From: a virus
Length of the DNA: 29,581 bases
Virus record (IMG/VR): IMGVR_UViG_3300032282_001599
Location: 1 to 29,581 of that record
Direction: 5' to 3' (one strand)
Position numbers and translations under genes: made by a program. Shown piece after piece: positions 14,951 through 22,650 of this stretch (position 1 is its first letter; each line of letters starts with the position of its first letter). The notes under the pieces were generated by a model. The model worked only from the letters and a program-made list of their open reading frames with translations. It searched no databases and was not told the DNA's origin.

Positions 14951-15589
14951 GTGAACTACTCCGAGTTGGTTACAGCAATCCAAGATTACGTCGAGAATAC
15001 AGAATCGACGTTTGTAGCCAACATACCCGTTTTTGTGCAGCTTGCAGAAGAGCGTATCTACAACAGTGTACAGATACCCGCTATACGCAAAAATCAAACG
15101 GGTAGCATAACTGCCGACAATAAATACCTTACCCTGCCCACGGATTGGCTTGCTACGTTTTCTTTGTCTGTCATAGACCCTGTAACTGAGGCACAGACTT
15201 TTCTATTGAACAAAGATGTTAACTACATACGCGAGGCATATCCTACGCCCAGCGTAACAGGAACACCGCAGCACTACGCTCAGTTTGACGAGAACACGCT
15301 GATACTTGGCCCCACGCCAGATGTTATCTACGATGTGGAGCTTCATTACTACTATTATCCAGAAAGTATTGTTGATGCAGGTACTTCTTGGCTTGGGAAC
15401 AATTTTGAAACTGTGTTGCTGTATGGCGCATTGCGGGAAGCCTATTTGTTTATGAAAGGCGAAGCAGATATTATCGCCAACTACGAAGGCAAGTACCAAG
15501 AATCTCTTGCGTTACTGAAGCAATTGGGCGATGGCAAAGACAGGCGTGATGCGTATCGCAGCGGGCAACTTCGCGTTCCGGTGACTTAA
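14951..15589 (+). CDS. Head-tail adaptor protein
   Basis: A 212-residue protein with a GTG start and an AAGG site 9 bases upstream. The N-terminal MNYSELVTAIQDYVENTEST and FVQLAEERIYNSVQIPAIRK are typical of phage adaptor proteins, which form a ring under the portal in short-tailed phages. The beta-rich middle (YLTLPTDWLATFSLSV) and the helical C-terminus (LLYGALREAYLFMKGEADII, YEGKYQESLALLKQ) complete that pattern. Location among connector genes agrees. Confidence 0.75.
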   Translation: MNYSELVTAIQDYVENTESTFVANIPVFVQLAEERIYNSVQIPAIRKNQTGSITADNKYLTLPTDWLATFSLSVIDPVTEAQTFLLNKDVNYIREAYPTPSVTGTPQHYAQFDENTLILGPTPDVIYDVELHYYYYPESIVDAGTSWLGNNFETVLLYGALREAYLFMKGEADIIANYEGKYQESLALLKQLGDGKDRRDAYRSGQLRVPVT

Positions 15590-16038
15590 TGACCATATTA
15601 CAAACGGCGTGTGACAGCTACAAGACAGAACTTTTGTCTGGTATCCATGCGTTTGGAACCACGGTAATACGCGCTTCTACCGACGCTGATGTGTTTAAAC
15701 TGGCATTGTACGCACCGGGGGCGAGCTTAAGTTCCAGTACCACGGTATATAGCACCACTGATGAAGTTGTAGGCACGGGGTATTCTGCTGGCGGAGTGGT
15801 TCTTACCATTAACCCCACGCCCCTTATCAGTAACGGTGTAGCGTATCTTGGGTTTAACAACGCTTCATGGGTCGGAGCCTCATTTGCCGCTATTGCAGCG
15901 TTGATCTACAACAGTTCCCAAGGAAACAAAGCAGTTGCGGTCTTGTACTTTGGAGCGAGCAAAGTGGCGGTGAATCAAACGTTTACCGTAGTGTTCCCCA
16001 CTGCGGATTATACTAACGCAATCTTAAGGGTGAGTTGA
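15589..16038 (+). CDS. Beta-rich virion protein, paralogue of the 17642 gene product
   Basis: A 149-residue protein beginning on a TAATG overlap. After a short helical start, FKLALYAPGASLSSST and a YSTTDEVVGTGYSAGGVVLT segment lead to a Val/Ala-rich C-terminal half (AVLYFGASKVAVNQTFTVVF). The order FKxAL, YxxxxEVxGTGY-AGG, then alternating strands recurs in the protein encoded at 17642. The family is common in structural operons of environmental phages. A fibre or surface role is likely, with no direct proof. Confidence 0.65.
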   Translation: MTILQTACDSYKTELLSGIHAFGTTVIRASTDADVFKLALYAPGASLSSSTTVYSTTDEVVGTGYSAGGVVLTINPTPLISNGVAYLGFNNASWVGASFAAIAALIYNSSQGNKAVAVLYFGASKVAVNQTFTVVFPTADYTNAILRVS

Positions 16039-16232
16039 TGAGTTTTACGGGTTCTTCACCGTTTATAGGGTATCCCCCCCGTGCGCTAGTCACGGAAAGA
16101 ATGTTGATCACGCAAGTTCCAGAAACGGAACGGGCGATGTTTTTGGCTTTTGCCAAAGCTCTGGAAAAGAATCGCGCTGGGGTGGAAGTATTCCCTAAAA
16201 CTCTATACGAACAATGGAAAACAAACCGATGA
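16038..16232 (+). CDS. 64-residue protein of unknown function
   Basis: The ATG at 16038 overlaps the previous stop (TGATG) and follows AAGGGTGAG, so I prefer it to the TTG one codon earlier. The protein has a Gly/Pro-rich start (SFTGSSPFIGYPPRAL) and a helical second half (ETERAMFLAFAKALEKNRAG). It ends by overlapping the next gene as ATGA. No family is recognised. Confidence 0.65.
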   Translation: MSFTGSSPFIGYPPRALVTERMLITQVPETERAMFLAFAKALEKNRAGVEVFPKTLYEQWKTNR

Positions 16233-17638
16233 CTCGCCCTTCCGAGCAAGAGATATACACGCGTATGTGGGATCATCCCGTATACCGCGAAGTTGCTCCG
16301 GGTGAACGGTCTGTTGCAAGTTTCTTGTTGCAGGCTCGCCCTCGCGCCAGATCGACGGTAATAGACTTTGGCTGCGGCACTGGCAGGGCTTCATTGCTTA
16401 TGGCACTACCGCCCCCCGCTGGGGGGAGTTTGAATGTGACCATGCTGGACTTTGCGGATAACTGCCTAGATCAAGACATCCGCGACATGCTGGAGTTTCA
16501 AAAAGACTCGCTACGTTTCTTTCAAGCCGACCTTACGAAGCCCATCCAGCATAAAGCGACTTACGGATTTTGCACGGATGTAATGGAGCATATTCCCCCG
16601 GAGGATGTGGATAAAGTTCTTAATAACATCCTCATGGCCGCTCCGCATGTATTTTTCTCTATTAGCACCGAGGATGATAACTGCGGCAAGCTGATTGGAC
16701 ATGCCTTGCATCTGACCGTCCGCCCGTATGAATGGTGGCTGGAACAGTTTCGCAAGCGCGAATGCGTTGTGCATTGGTCGGCGGAGTATTCTGGAGAATG
16801 CGCTTTTTACGTCAGTGCATGGGCAGAAGCCAAGCTCTTTTACGACAAAGGCGTAGTAAATGTGGCAGAAGACAAGATTATTCTCAATATTGAGCATAAT
16901 GTGTCTCAAGACTGGAAACAAGTATCTCCGCACGATACCAATGATATTGAGTGCATGATTCTTGGCGGTGGCCCTTCTCTTAACGACCATCTGGAAGAAA
17001 TCAAGACTCTTCGGCAAAACGGGGTTAAGTTGATTACCATGAACGGCGCATACAACTGGGCGCTGGAAAATGGTCTTACTCCATCTGCCACTGTTATCGT
17101 AGATGCCCAAAAACATAACGCCCGTTTCGCAAAGCCGGTTGTTGATGGGTGTGTTTACCTTATTTCCTCGCAATGTCACCCTTCGACATTGGACGGCTTG
17201 CCTAAAGATCGGACGTACCTTTGGCACGTAGGCGGCGAGAAATATAAAGATATTTTGGACAAGGCGTACAATAAGCAGTGGTGGAATATTCCGGGGGGTA
17301 CTACTGTGCTTCTCCGCACTATCCCGTTAATGCGGCTACTTGGGTATCGTAAGTTTCACCTTTTTGGGTGCGATTCCTGCGTTACCGAAAAAAACCATCA
17401 TGCGTATGCCCAAAAAGAAAATGACGGCGAGTTTATTCTCCGCACGGTTTTGAGCGTTAAAGGGGTTCCTACGGATCGGGAATTCCTTACAACAGGTTGG
17501 CACATCGTTCAAGCGCAGGAGTTTATGGCGTTTATACAGTTCATGTGCGAAGATATAGACCTGCAAATTCACGGCGATGGCTTATTGGCGTATATTCTCA
17601 GCACAGGTGCAGAGATTACAACAGATATGAAGGGGTAA
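16229..17638 (+). CDS. Fused SAM methyltransferase and DUF115 (MptE-like) protein
   Basis: A 469-residue two-domain protein. Residues 1-200 are a class I methyltransferase: VIDFGCGTG (44-52) is the SAM-binding glycine motif, D74 in TMLDFAD is the acidic residue after strand 2, and FCTDVMEHIP (114-123) is motif IV. Residues about 240-469 match the DUF115/MptE-like fold: ECMILGGGPSLNDH, TMNGAYNWALENG, a VIVDAQ segment, and GGTTVLLRTIPLMRLLG followed by FHLFGCDSC. This family includes archaeal pterin pyrophosphokinase MptE and the Maf proteins of flagellin glycosylation. The ATG at 16229 overlaps the previous stop as ATGA; an in-frame ATG lies 5 codons upstream. I infer a glycan- or nucleotide-related modification. 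Confidence 0.8.
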   Translation: MTRPSEQEIYTRMWDHPVYREVAPGERSVASFLLQARPRARSTVIDFGCGTGRASLLMALPPPAGGSLNVTMLDFADNCLDQDIRDMLEFQKDSLRFFQADLTKPIQHKATYGFCTDVMEHIPPEDVDKVLNNILMAAPHVFFSISTEDDNCGKLIGHALHLTVRPYEWWLEQFRKRECVVHWSAEYSGECAFYVSAWAEAKLFYDKGVVNVAEDKIILNIEHNVSQDWKQVSPHDTNDIECMILGGGPSLNDHLEEIKTLRQNGVKLITMNGAYNWALENGLTPSATVIVDAQKHNARFAKPVVDGCVYLISSQCHPSTLDGLPKDRTYLWHVGGEKYKDILDKAYNKQWWNIPGGTTVLLRTIPLMRLLGYRKFHLFGCDSCVTEKNHHAYAQKENDGEFILRTVLSVKGVPTDREFLTTGWHIVQAQEFMAFIQFMCEDIDLQIHGDGLLAYILSTGAEITTDMKG

Positions 17639-17641
17639 TAT

Positions 17642-18127
17642 ATGGCTGCTGGAACATGGAAAGTATTTGGCGTTGCTAAACGCCGCATGGGGACTGCGGG
17701 TCTTCAGCTTAGTTCAGGTACGTTCAAGATGGCGCTGCACACCACTGCCGCTTCCGCCAACTTGTCTATCGCCCGTTCGGTAGGCGCTCCGACTCCCGGT
17801 ATAACACTTTGGTCGTCTATCGGCAGCGAGATTGGTACTTCGTCTGGGCGATATGCCGCAGGGGGATTGGCTGCTGGCGGGGTTACTTGGGCGGTTGGCG
17901 CGAACACATCGACGATGAAGTTCTCGTACACTACAACGGGTGTGATTGTCACCGCTTCGGCTGGCCCTCTTACAAACGTCCGGTATGCGGTCATTCGCAC
18001 TAGCACCGCCGCTGCTGACGGAGTACCTATTTGCTATGCTGCGTTGTCTACCGCGCAATTTACGGTAGCTTCTCCTAACACTCTGACCATTCTTCCCGCT
18101 GCTACAGGGGTGTTCACTCTGGGTTAA
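17642..18127 (+). CDS. Beta-rich virion protein, paralogue of the 15589 gene product
   Basis: A 161-residue protein rich in Ala, Thr, Ser and Gly, with an AAGGGG site. It opens MAAGTWKVFGVAKRRMG and contains FKMALHTTAASANLS, then SEIGTSSGRYAAGGLAAGG, the same element order as the protein encoded at 15589. The remainder alternates short strands (STMKFSYTTTGVIVTAS, VPICYAALSTAQFTV). It directly precedes the adhesin-like gene, which suggests a tail or fibre-associated surface protein. Confidence 0.65.
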   Translation: MAAGTWKVFGVAKRRMGTAGLQLSSGTFKMALHTTAASANLSIARSVGAPTPGITLWSSIGSEIGTSSGRYAAGGLAAGGVTWAVGANTSTMKFSYTTTGVIVTASAGPLTNVRYAVIRTSTAAADGVPICYAALSTAQFTVASPNTLTILPAATGVFTLG

Positions 18128-18138
18128 TTGAAGAGTAG

Positions 18139-18204
18139 GGCGGTGCGGCAAAAACTACACCGCCAGTCAGTAGAAGTATTCCGCACTGCGCAAATGTGCG
18201 GAAT
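18139..18204 (+). terminator. Two hairpins before the glycine-rich gene
   Basis: The first stem is GGCGGTG (18139-18145) with CACCGCC (18158-18164). The second is ATTCCGCAC (18178-18186) with GTGCGGAAT (18196-18204), a perfect 9-base-pair stem with a 9-base loop followed by TGCTATTTA. Neither has a long T-run. They may attenuate readthrough or stabilise the mRNA ends of flanking genes. Confidence 0.45.
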
Positions 18205-18222
18205 TGCTATTTAGGGTAGGCG

Positions 18223-20439
18223 ATGGCTGACACCGTAGTCATATTACAGGTTGGCGATTCCTCGCCATGGACTGTCCCGTCCGATTGGACTAATACCAAC
18301 CGTATTATTTGTATTGGCGGTGGCGGTGGCGGTCGTTCTGGTGGCGCGGCTGCGGGTGCAGGCGGTGGTGGCGGTGGCGGTTCTGCCACTGTTTCCAATA
18401 TTACCCTCACCCCCGGTGGGACAGCCCAATTTACTGTAGGAACAGGCGGTGCAGCCGGTGTAAACGGCGGCGATACTTGGTTTAATGGTGCTGCGGTTAA
18501 TACCGCTTCCGCTGGAGCTAAAGGCGGATCGGCATCTGCGGGTATTACTGCGGGAGCGGGGGGGCTTGCGACAGGTGGCTCCGGTACGCAGCAAGTTGGC
18601 GGTACTGGCGGCATCGGCAGTACCACTATTCTCACATGCGGCGGTGGTGGTTCCGCGTCTTCTTATGATTCTGCCGGATCAGCGCAGGCTTCAAAAGTTG
18701 GTGGTCAAGGCGATCAAACCTCTGCTGGCGCTGATGCGCATGGTGGTGGCGGCGGCGCTGCGGGCGGCACATCATCTGCTGGTGGTGCTGGCACAACAAC
18801 ATTCGGTGCGGGCGGTAACGGCAATGGCGGTACCGGTGGTGGTGCGACGGCGGGTGCTGCGGGTACTGCGGGTACGGGGGGCGGCGGCGCAGGCGCGGCT
18901 GATGGCGGTGGCTCTGGGGGTCAGGGTTCTACATGGACTCAGTTTACTGCTACGGCAGGCGGGCGTACGGGTGGCCCCGGCGGTGGCGGTGGCGGTGCGG
19001 AAACCACTGCTGGTGCGGTTGGCGGTGCGGGTGGCACGGGCGGTGGCGGCGGTGGCGGCGGTAATGTGGGCGGCGCAGGGGGTAATGGTTACATCATTAT
19101 CATTTACACGCCCGCTGCCATCAATACTTCTATTACGCCCTCTGTGGGGGCGGTGAGCCTTACCGGAATTGCGCCAACAGATGTTACCGGCACTGTAATT
19201 ACTCCATCGGTAGGGGCTGTAAGTATTACCGGGATTGCCCCTACAGATATATTGGGGACGGTAATATCCCCGACAAAAGGGACGGTAAGTCTTACGGGCA
19301 TTGCGCCCGATGTAGTGGTTCCCATACGGATTTCCCCCAGTGTTGGGGCTGTGGTTACTACTGGAGCAGCGCCGACAACTACAACAGGGGTAGCCGTTCG
19401 ACCGGGAACAGGTTGGGGGCAAAATAGTTGGGGCGGTGATCCGTGGGGCGGTGGCGCTGCTATATCTCTTACTCTTACAGGAATCGCCCCCAGCCTTGTT
19501 CTTGGTACGGCGGTTATCCCCAATGTAGGAACAGTAGCTCTTACTAGAGTTGCCCCGACTGTAAAAACAGACTTTTACATAACCCCTTCCACTGGTACTA
19601 CAGTTATAACTGGAAGTGCGCCTGTACTTTCAAGTGGGGCGAATGTAAGCGTAACTCCTTCTATCGGGGCTGTAAGTATTACCGGGATTGCGCCAAGTCT
19701 TATTCTTGGGACTGTGGCCATCCCTTCTGCCGGGACGATAAGCCTTACCGGGATAGCTCCCACGCTACGGACTGACATTAAAATTACGCCCTCTGTGGGG
19801 GCGGTGAGCCTTACCGGAATTGCGCCCACCCTACGGACTGACATTAAAATTACGCCCTCTGTGGGGGCATTGGCTATTACCGGGGTTGCCCCAGCCGTAA
19901 AGACCGACTTCCGAATTACCCCGTCCGTTGGGGCTGTAGCTATTACCGGTATTTCCCCTGTAGTAGTTAATAGCGGGAGTAGTTTAAGTGTAACTCCCAG
20001 TGCGGGGGTTATAAGCCTTACTGGGATTGCCCCAACGGTAAAAACGGATTTTAGAATTACCCCCTCCGTGGGGGCTGCAAGCCTTACTGGAATCGCGCCA
20101 ACAGTAATAAAAGACTCCAGAATAACCCCATCTGCGGGGGTATTATCCCTTACAGGCATAGCGCCATCGGTGCTTCAACGGGTTACTATTACTCCCAGTG
20201 CCGGAAATGTTTCTATAAGCGGAAGCCTTCCGACGATACTGACCGGGTATGTATTTGCGCCGGAAACGGCGGTAGTCGCTATTCTGCCGTATGCCCCTGT
20301 AGTTACCGTGCGGGAGCTTGGTTGGCGTCCTGTAGACGACGACCAGACAGGAAATTGGGTTCCCGTAGATGACTCAGCGGCTACAAGTTGGATTCCGGTA
20401 AATTCCGCTCAAACAACGAATTGGACTCCGGTTAATTGA
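18223..20439 (+). CDS. Glycine-rich tandem-repeat fibre or adhesin
   Basis: A 738-residue protein in four parts. Residues 1-30 (DSSPWTVPSDWTNTNRIICI) are the strand pair that opens Gly-rich phage domains. Residues about 30-295 have many GGGG runs, comparable to the polyglycine-II region of T-even gp38-type adhesins. Residues about 303-697 are some 16 repeats of a 22-residue unit, consensus ITPSVGAVSLTGIAPT. Residues 701-738 are four 11-residue units starting WxPV. It is followed by the tail-fibre genes. Weak charge and repeats suit an extended receptor-binding or surface structure, which is inference. The ATG follows AGGGTAGG. Confidence 0.75.
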   Translation: MADTVVILQVGDSSPWTVPSDWTNTNRIICIGGGGGGRSGGAAAGAGGGGGGGSATVSNITLTPGGTAQFTVGTGGAAGVNGGDTWFNGAAVNTASAGAKGGSASAGITAGAGGLATGGSGTQQVGGTGGIGSTTILTCGGGGSASSYDSAGSAQASKVGGQGDQTSAGADAHGGGGGAAGGTSSAGGAGTTTFGAGGNGNGGTGGGATAGAAGTAGTGGGGAGAADGGGSGGQGSTWTQFTATAGGRTGGPGGGGGGAETTAGAVGGAGGTGGGGGGGGNVGGAGGNGYIIIIYTPAAINTSITPSVGAVSLTGIAPTDVTGTVITPSVGAVSITGIAPTDILGTVISPTKGTVSLTGIAPDVVVPIRISPSVGAVVTTGAAPTTTTGVAVRPGTGWGQNSWGGDPWGGGAAISLTLTGIAPSLVLGTAVIPNVGTVALTRVAPTVKTDFYITPSTGTTVITGSAPVLSSGANVSVTPSIGAVSITGIAPSLILGTVAIPSAGTISLTGIAPTLRTDIKITPSVGAVSLTGIAPTLRTDIKITPSVGALAITGVAPAVKTDFRITPSVGAVAITGISPVVVNSGSSLSVTPSAGVISLTGIAPTVKTDFRITPSVGAASLTGIAPTVIKDSRITPSAGVLSLTGIAPSVLQRVTITPSAGNVSISGSLPTILTGYVFAPETAVVAILPYAPVVTVRELGWRPVDDDQTGNWVPVDDSAATSWIPVNSAQTTNWTPVN
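19129..20313 (+). repeat. Array of about 16 22-residue protein repeats
   Basis: The unit is [IV]TPSxGxVSLTGIAPTxxxxx, mostly 66 bases. It runs from residue 303 of the glycine-rich protein to about 697, with one disrupted unit at about residues 390-415 that holds a Trp/Gly-rich insert. The last unit is degenerate. Conserved Pro and Gly positions imply one beta turn set per unit. Several units are identical at the DNA level. Confidence 0.85.
19765..19868 (+). repeat. Perfect tandem DNA duplication within the 22-residue array
   Basis: Bases 19765-19802 and 19831-19868 are identical over 38 bases with a 66-base offset (one 22-codon unit). Separately, the 44 bases at 19132-19175 recur exactly at 19783-19826, 651 bases away. 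Synonymous positions are also identical, which points to recent unit duplication or gene conversion. Confidence 0.9.
20323..20436 (+). repeat. Four 11-residue WxPV repeats at the C-terminus
   Basis: Trp residues sit at 701, 712, 723 and 734, exactly 11 apart, each followed by xPV[DN]. The units are WRPVDD, WVPVDD, WIPVNS and WTPVN. The period is half that of the preceding 22-residue array. Confidence 0.85.
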
Positions 20440-20442
20440 TAT

Positions 20443-20456
20443 GGGCGCTTACGCCC
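20443..20456 (+). terminator. Short hairpin after the adhesin gene
   Basis: GGGCG (20443-20447) and CGCCC (20452-20456) form a 5-base-pair stem with a CTTA loop just after the stop at 20439. No T-run follows, so termination is uncertain. Confidence 0.35.
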
Positions 20457-20537
20457 CCGTGCGTTTACAGAAATGGCTATTTGGCATAGAATCGTTTAAA
20501 CATGGCAATAGGGGGTACTCTATATGCGTAATACCTG

Positions 20538-20565
20538 TTGATTTAGTGCTTGTTAAGCCTACAAT
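20538..20565 (+). promoter_or_regulatory. Candidate promoter upstream of the tail fibre gene
   Basis: TTGATT (20538-20543, 4/6) and TACAAT (20560-20565, 5/6) are separated by 16 bases in the 178-base gap between adhesin and tail fibre genes. The gap holds no convincing gene. A promoter here would let the fibre and lysis genes be expressed separately. Confidence 0.5.
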
Positions 20566-20617
20566 GACAAAATCCTACGCGTGAAGCAGTATTGCAACCT
20601 AACCAAAGAGGTTATAG

Positions 20618-21736
20618 ATGGCATCTACGTATTCAGCAAACCTAAAAATAGAGCTTATCACAACTGGCGAGCAGGCAGGTACTTGGGGTACTACGACCAA
20701 CACCAACCTTGGCACAGCGTTGGAGCAGTCAATTGTGGGCTATGGCAACCCAAATTTTACGTCCGACGCTGATCTGACCATTAGCTTGACAGATTCTAAC
20801 GCCACCCAGACGGCTAGGAATTTGGCTTTAAATGTCACATCTTCGGTTTCTCTTACGACCACGCGGAATCTGATCGTCCCGACGATTCAAAAGCCCTACA
20901 TCGTCCGCAATAACACTACTGGTAGCCGAAGTATTGTCGTCAAGACTAGCGCCGGTACCGGTGTCACGGTGCCAAATGGTAAGTACGCTTATATCTATAC
21001 TGACGGCACCGACGTTGTGTCCGCCATTGACCATATACCGTCATTAACTCTTGGTGCGGCGCTTCCGGTAGCTTCCGGTGGGACTGGTATTACTTCGTTT
21101 GGTACTGGCGTCTCCACGGCGCTTGGGCAGTCTGTCACAGGTTCTGGTGGTATTGTGCTGGCAACTTCCCCAACGCTGACGACACCAATACTGGGTACGC
21201 CGACTTCTGGCACGTTGTCTAATTGTACAGGGGTGTCACTTACGGCTGGGGTCACAGGAACACTTCCAGTGGCCAACGGAGGAACCGGTGCGACTACTCT
21301 TACGGCAAATAGCGTTGTTATTGGCAATGGCACTTCAGCCGTCACGTTTGTAGCTCCCGGAACAAGCGGTAATGTGTTGACTTCTAATGGCACAACTTGG
21401 GCTTCTACCACCCCTAGTTCCGGCCCTCCGACATTTCTTGCAGTAGGGTCTATTGCTGTTTTATACAACTTTTCATCTTCATCTGTTGCTTGTGATTCGA
21501 CAGCTCTATCAGCAGGATCACTAGGTTATGCTTCCGGTGTGGCCGGTGCTGGCAGTGGGTTTAATGCGGTTACACGTAGCGGAAATGTATTTGTTCCCGG
21601 AGTTGCTGCCACTGGGTTTGATACCACCGCCGTAACCGGAACATGGCGTTCGTTGTCTGGTGTTGGGGCTAGGAATTATGACTCTTGCACTAATTCGACT
21701 GACGGAACACCGGGACTTTTTGTGAGGATAGCTTAA
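20618..21736 (+). CDS. Tail fibre protein
   Basis: A 372-residue protein. The N-terminal MASTYSANLKIELITTGEQA and the following GTWGTTTNTNLGTALEQSI are typical of the virion-attachment domain of short-tailed-phage fibres. A middle region repeats the fibre motif LPVAxGGTGxTSFGTG (ALPVASGGTGITSFGTG and LPVANGGTGATT). The C-terminus (GTWRSLSGVGARNYDS, ending LFVRIA) resembles fibre tip domains that contact the receptor. AGAGG lies 7 bases before the ATG. The next gene overlaps its stop and may assist the fibre. Confidence 0.85.
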   Translation: MASTYSANLKIELITTGEQAGTWGTTTNTNLGTALEQSIVGYGNPNFTSDADLTISLTDSNATQTARNLALNVTSSVSLTTTRNLIVPTIQKPYIVRNNTTGSRSIVVKTSAGTGVTVPNGKYAYIYTDGTDVVSAIDHIPSLTLGAALPVASGGTGITSFGTGVSTALGQSVTGSGGIVLATSPTLTTPILGTPTSGTLSNCTGVSLTAGVTGTLPVANGGTGATTLTANSVVIGNGTSAVTFVAPGTSGNVLTSNGTTWASTTPSSGPPTFLAVGSIAVLYNFSSSSVACDSTALSAGSLGYASGVAGAGSGFNAVTRSGNVFVPGVAATGFDTTAVTGTWRSLSGVGARNYDSCTNSTDGTPGLFVRIA

Positions 21737-21993
21737 TGTATCTATCTTATTCGCAAGTATTCAATCCGCAGTGGATGGACGCAGAACACACTTATATCAT
21801 GTGTGAAGTGAAATTTGACCACCTGCTTGAAGCTGTACCATTTGGCGCGTCCCCAAGGGATTGCACAGCCCACGGCGTTGAGATTTTTAACCGTTGTGCT
21901 GCGGGGGATTTTGGCCCCGTAACCGAGTACATTCCGCCGCTTCCGCCCCCCGAATCTGATCCAACTGTGGGAGAGCCAAATGTCATTGGTTAG
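21736..21993 (+). CDS. Small protein downstream of tail fibre, possible fibre partner
   Basis: An 85-residue protein starting on a TAATG overlap with the fibre stop. It contains HLLEAVPFGASPRDCTAHGV and FNRCAAGDFGPVTEYIPP; the AHGxEIFxRxxAGxFGPVxEY pattern is typical of small genes next to phage fibres. The Pro-rich end (PPLPPPESDPTVGEP) is flexible. It overlaps the next gene by 14 bases. A fibre assembly or accessory role is plausible but unproven. Confidence 0.65.
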   Translation: MYLSYSQVFNPQWMDAEHTYIMCEVKFDHLLEAVPFGASPRDCTAHGVEIFNRCAAGDFGPVTEYIPPLPPPESDPTVGEPNVIG

Positions 21994-22249
21994 AAAAACT
22001 TTTACCGCCGAGAATATAGACGGCGTCATATATGATTTTGAAGAAGTTGGCGATGTCCTTCCAAATCATGTTCACGACGAAGACACCGCGCATATTACGG
22101 TAGTCGCAAAGGGGTCGATAAAAGTAACCGGAGACGGTTGGGAGCAAATTTGGGCAAGCGGCAGAGTAGCAGAAATAAAGGCTTTTCAGTCGCACCAGTT
22201 TGAGGCTCTGGAGCAAAACAGCAGAGTGGTTAACATCAAAAAAAGATAG
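21980..22249 (+). CDS. Small cupin-fold protein
   Basis: An 89-residue protein with a compact cupin pattern: LPNHVHDEDTAHITVVAKGS supplies His residues of the first cupin motif, and GRVAEIKAFQSHQFEALEQN supplies the second, with a His at the expected place. A single cupin barrel usually binds a metal and a small ligand or simply serves as a structural fold. It overlaps the preceding gene. A second, longer cupin is encoded at 26731. Its role in the phage is unknown. Confidence 0.7.
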   Translation: MSLVRKTFTAENIDGVIYDFEEVGDVLPNHVHDEDTAHITVVAKGSIKVTGDGWEQIWASGRVAEIKAFQSHQFEALEQNSRVVNIKKR

Positions 22250-22278
22250 TCACGCAAAATAAATTATAAGGCAAACAC

Positions 22279-22650
22279 ATGATTTTAGAGTCGATAATAG
22301 GTGCGTTAATTCCGGTTGTTGTTGAATCTGGTAAGCAGTTAGTGACTAAGTGGGTTGGTGGGGTTAAACCTACTACCGTTGATGAGCAGATTAAACTGGA
22401 TCAAAATGAGGTTTCAAGGATAGAGGCTCTTGCTAAACTGGATACGCCGATTGGCACTCCGAGTCAGTGGGTTGTAGACCTTCGTGCGTCTGCTAGGTAT
22501 GTCGGCGCGTTGCTGGTTATAGCTGTAGGAATATCAACTCTTTATTACCCAGTTAGTGACGCTATCAGAACTCTTGCATTAGAAGCAGCCAATATCGCAT
22601 TTGGCTTTTTGTTTGGTTCTAGAATAGTAGCTGGGTGGTCAAAAAAGTAA
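22279..22650 (+). CDS. Holin (3-TM, gene-transfer-agent type)
   Basis: A 123-residue protein with a hydrophobic N-terminus (ILESIIGALIPVVVESG), a charged middle, and two C-terminal hydrophobic helices (VGALLVIAVGISTLYY and ANIAFGFLFGSRIVAG). This matches the 3-TM holin family described from gene transfer agents. The Gln-Trp-Val-Val-Asp-Leu-Arg-Ala-Ser-Ala-Arg segment before the helices fits that family. It overlaps the endolysin start (TAATG). It would form membrane lesions that release the endolysin. Confidence 0.75.
   Translation: MILESIIGALIPVVVESGKQLVTKWVGGVKPTTVDEQIKLDQNEVSRIEALAKLDTPIGTPSQWVVDLRASARYVGALLVIAVGISTLYYPVSDAIRTLALEAANIAFGFLFGSRIVAGWSKK

Noticed and set aside
18485-19156. 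Long alternate-frame open reading frame through the glycine-rich gene
   Set aside because: It is a shadow of GGT/GGC-rich codons in the real frame; its Arg/Val/Ala-rich translation has no start signal.
19575-20159. Minus-strand open frame of 194 codons in the repeat array
   Set aside because: It is the antisense reading of the 22-residue repeats, and all neighbouring genes are on the + strand.
20441-20584. 47-codon frame (begins MGAYAPVRLQKW) in the gap after the adhesin gene
   Set aside because: There is no ribosome binding site, it overlaps the hairpin and the candidate promoter, and the protein shows no recognisable pattern. Coupling through TGATATG is possible, so it is not fully excluded.
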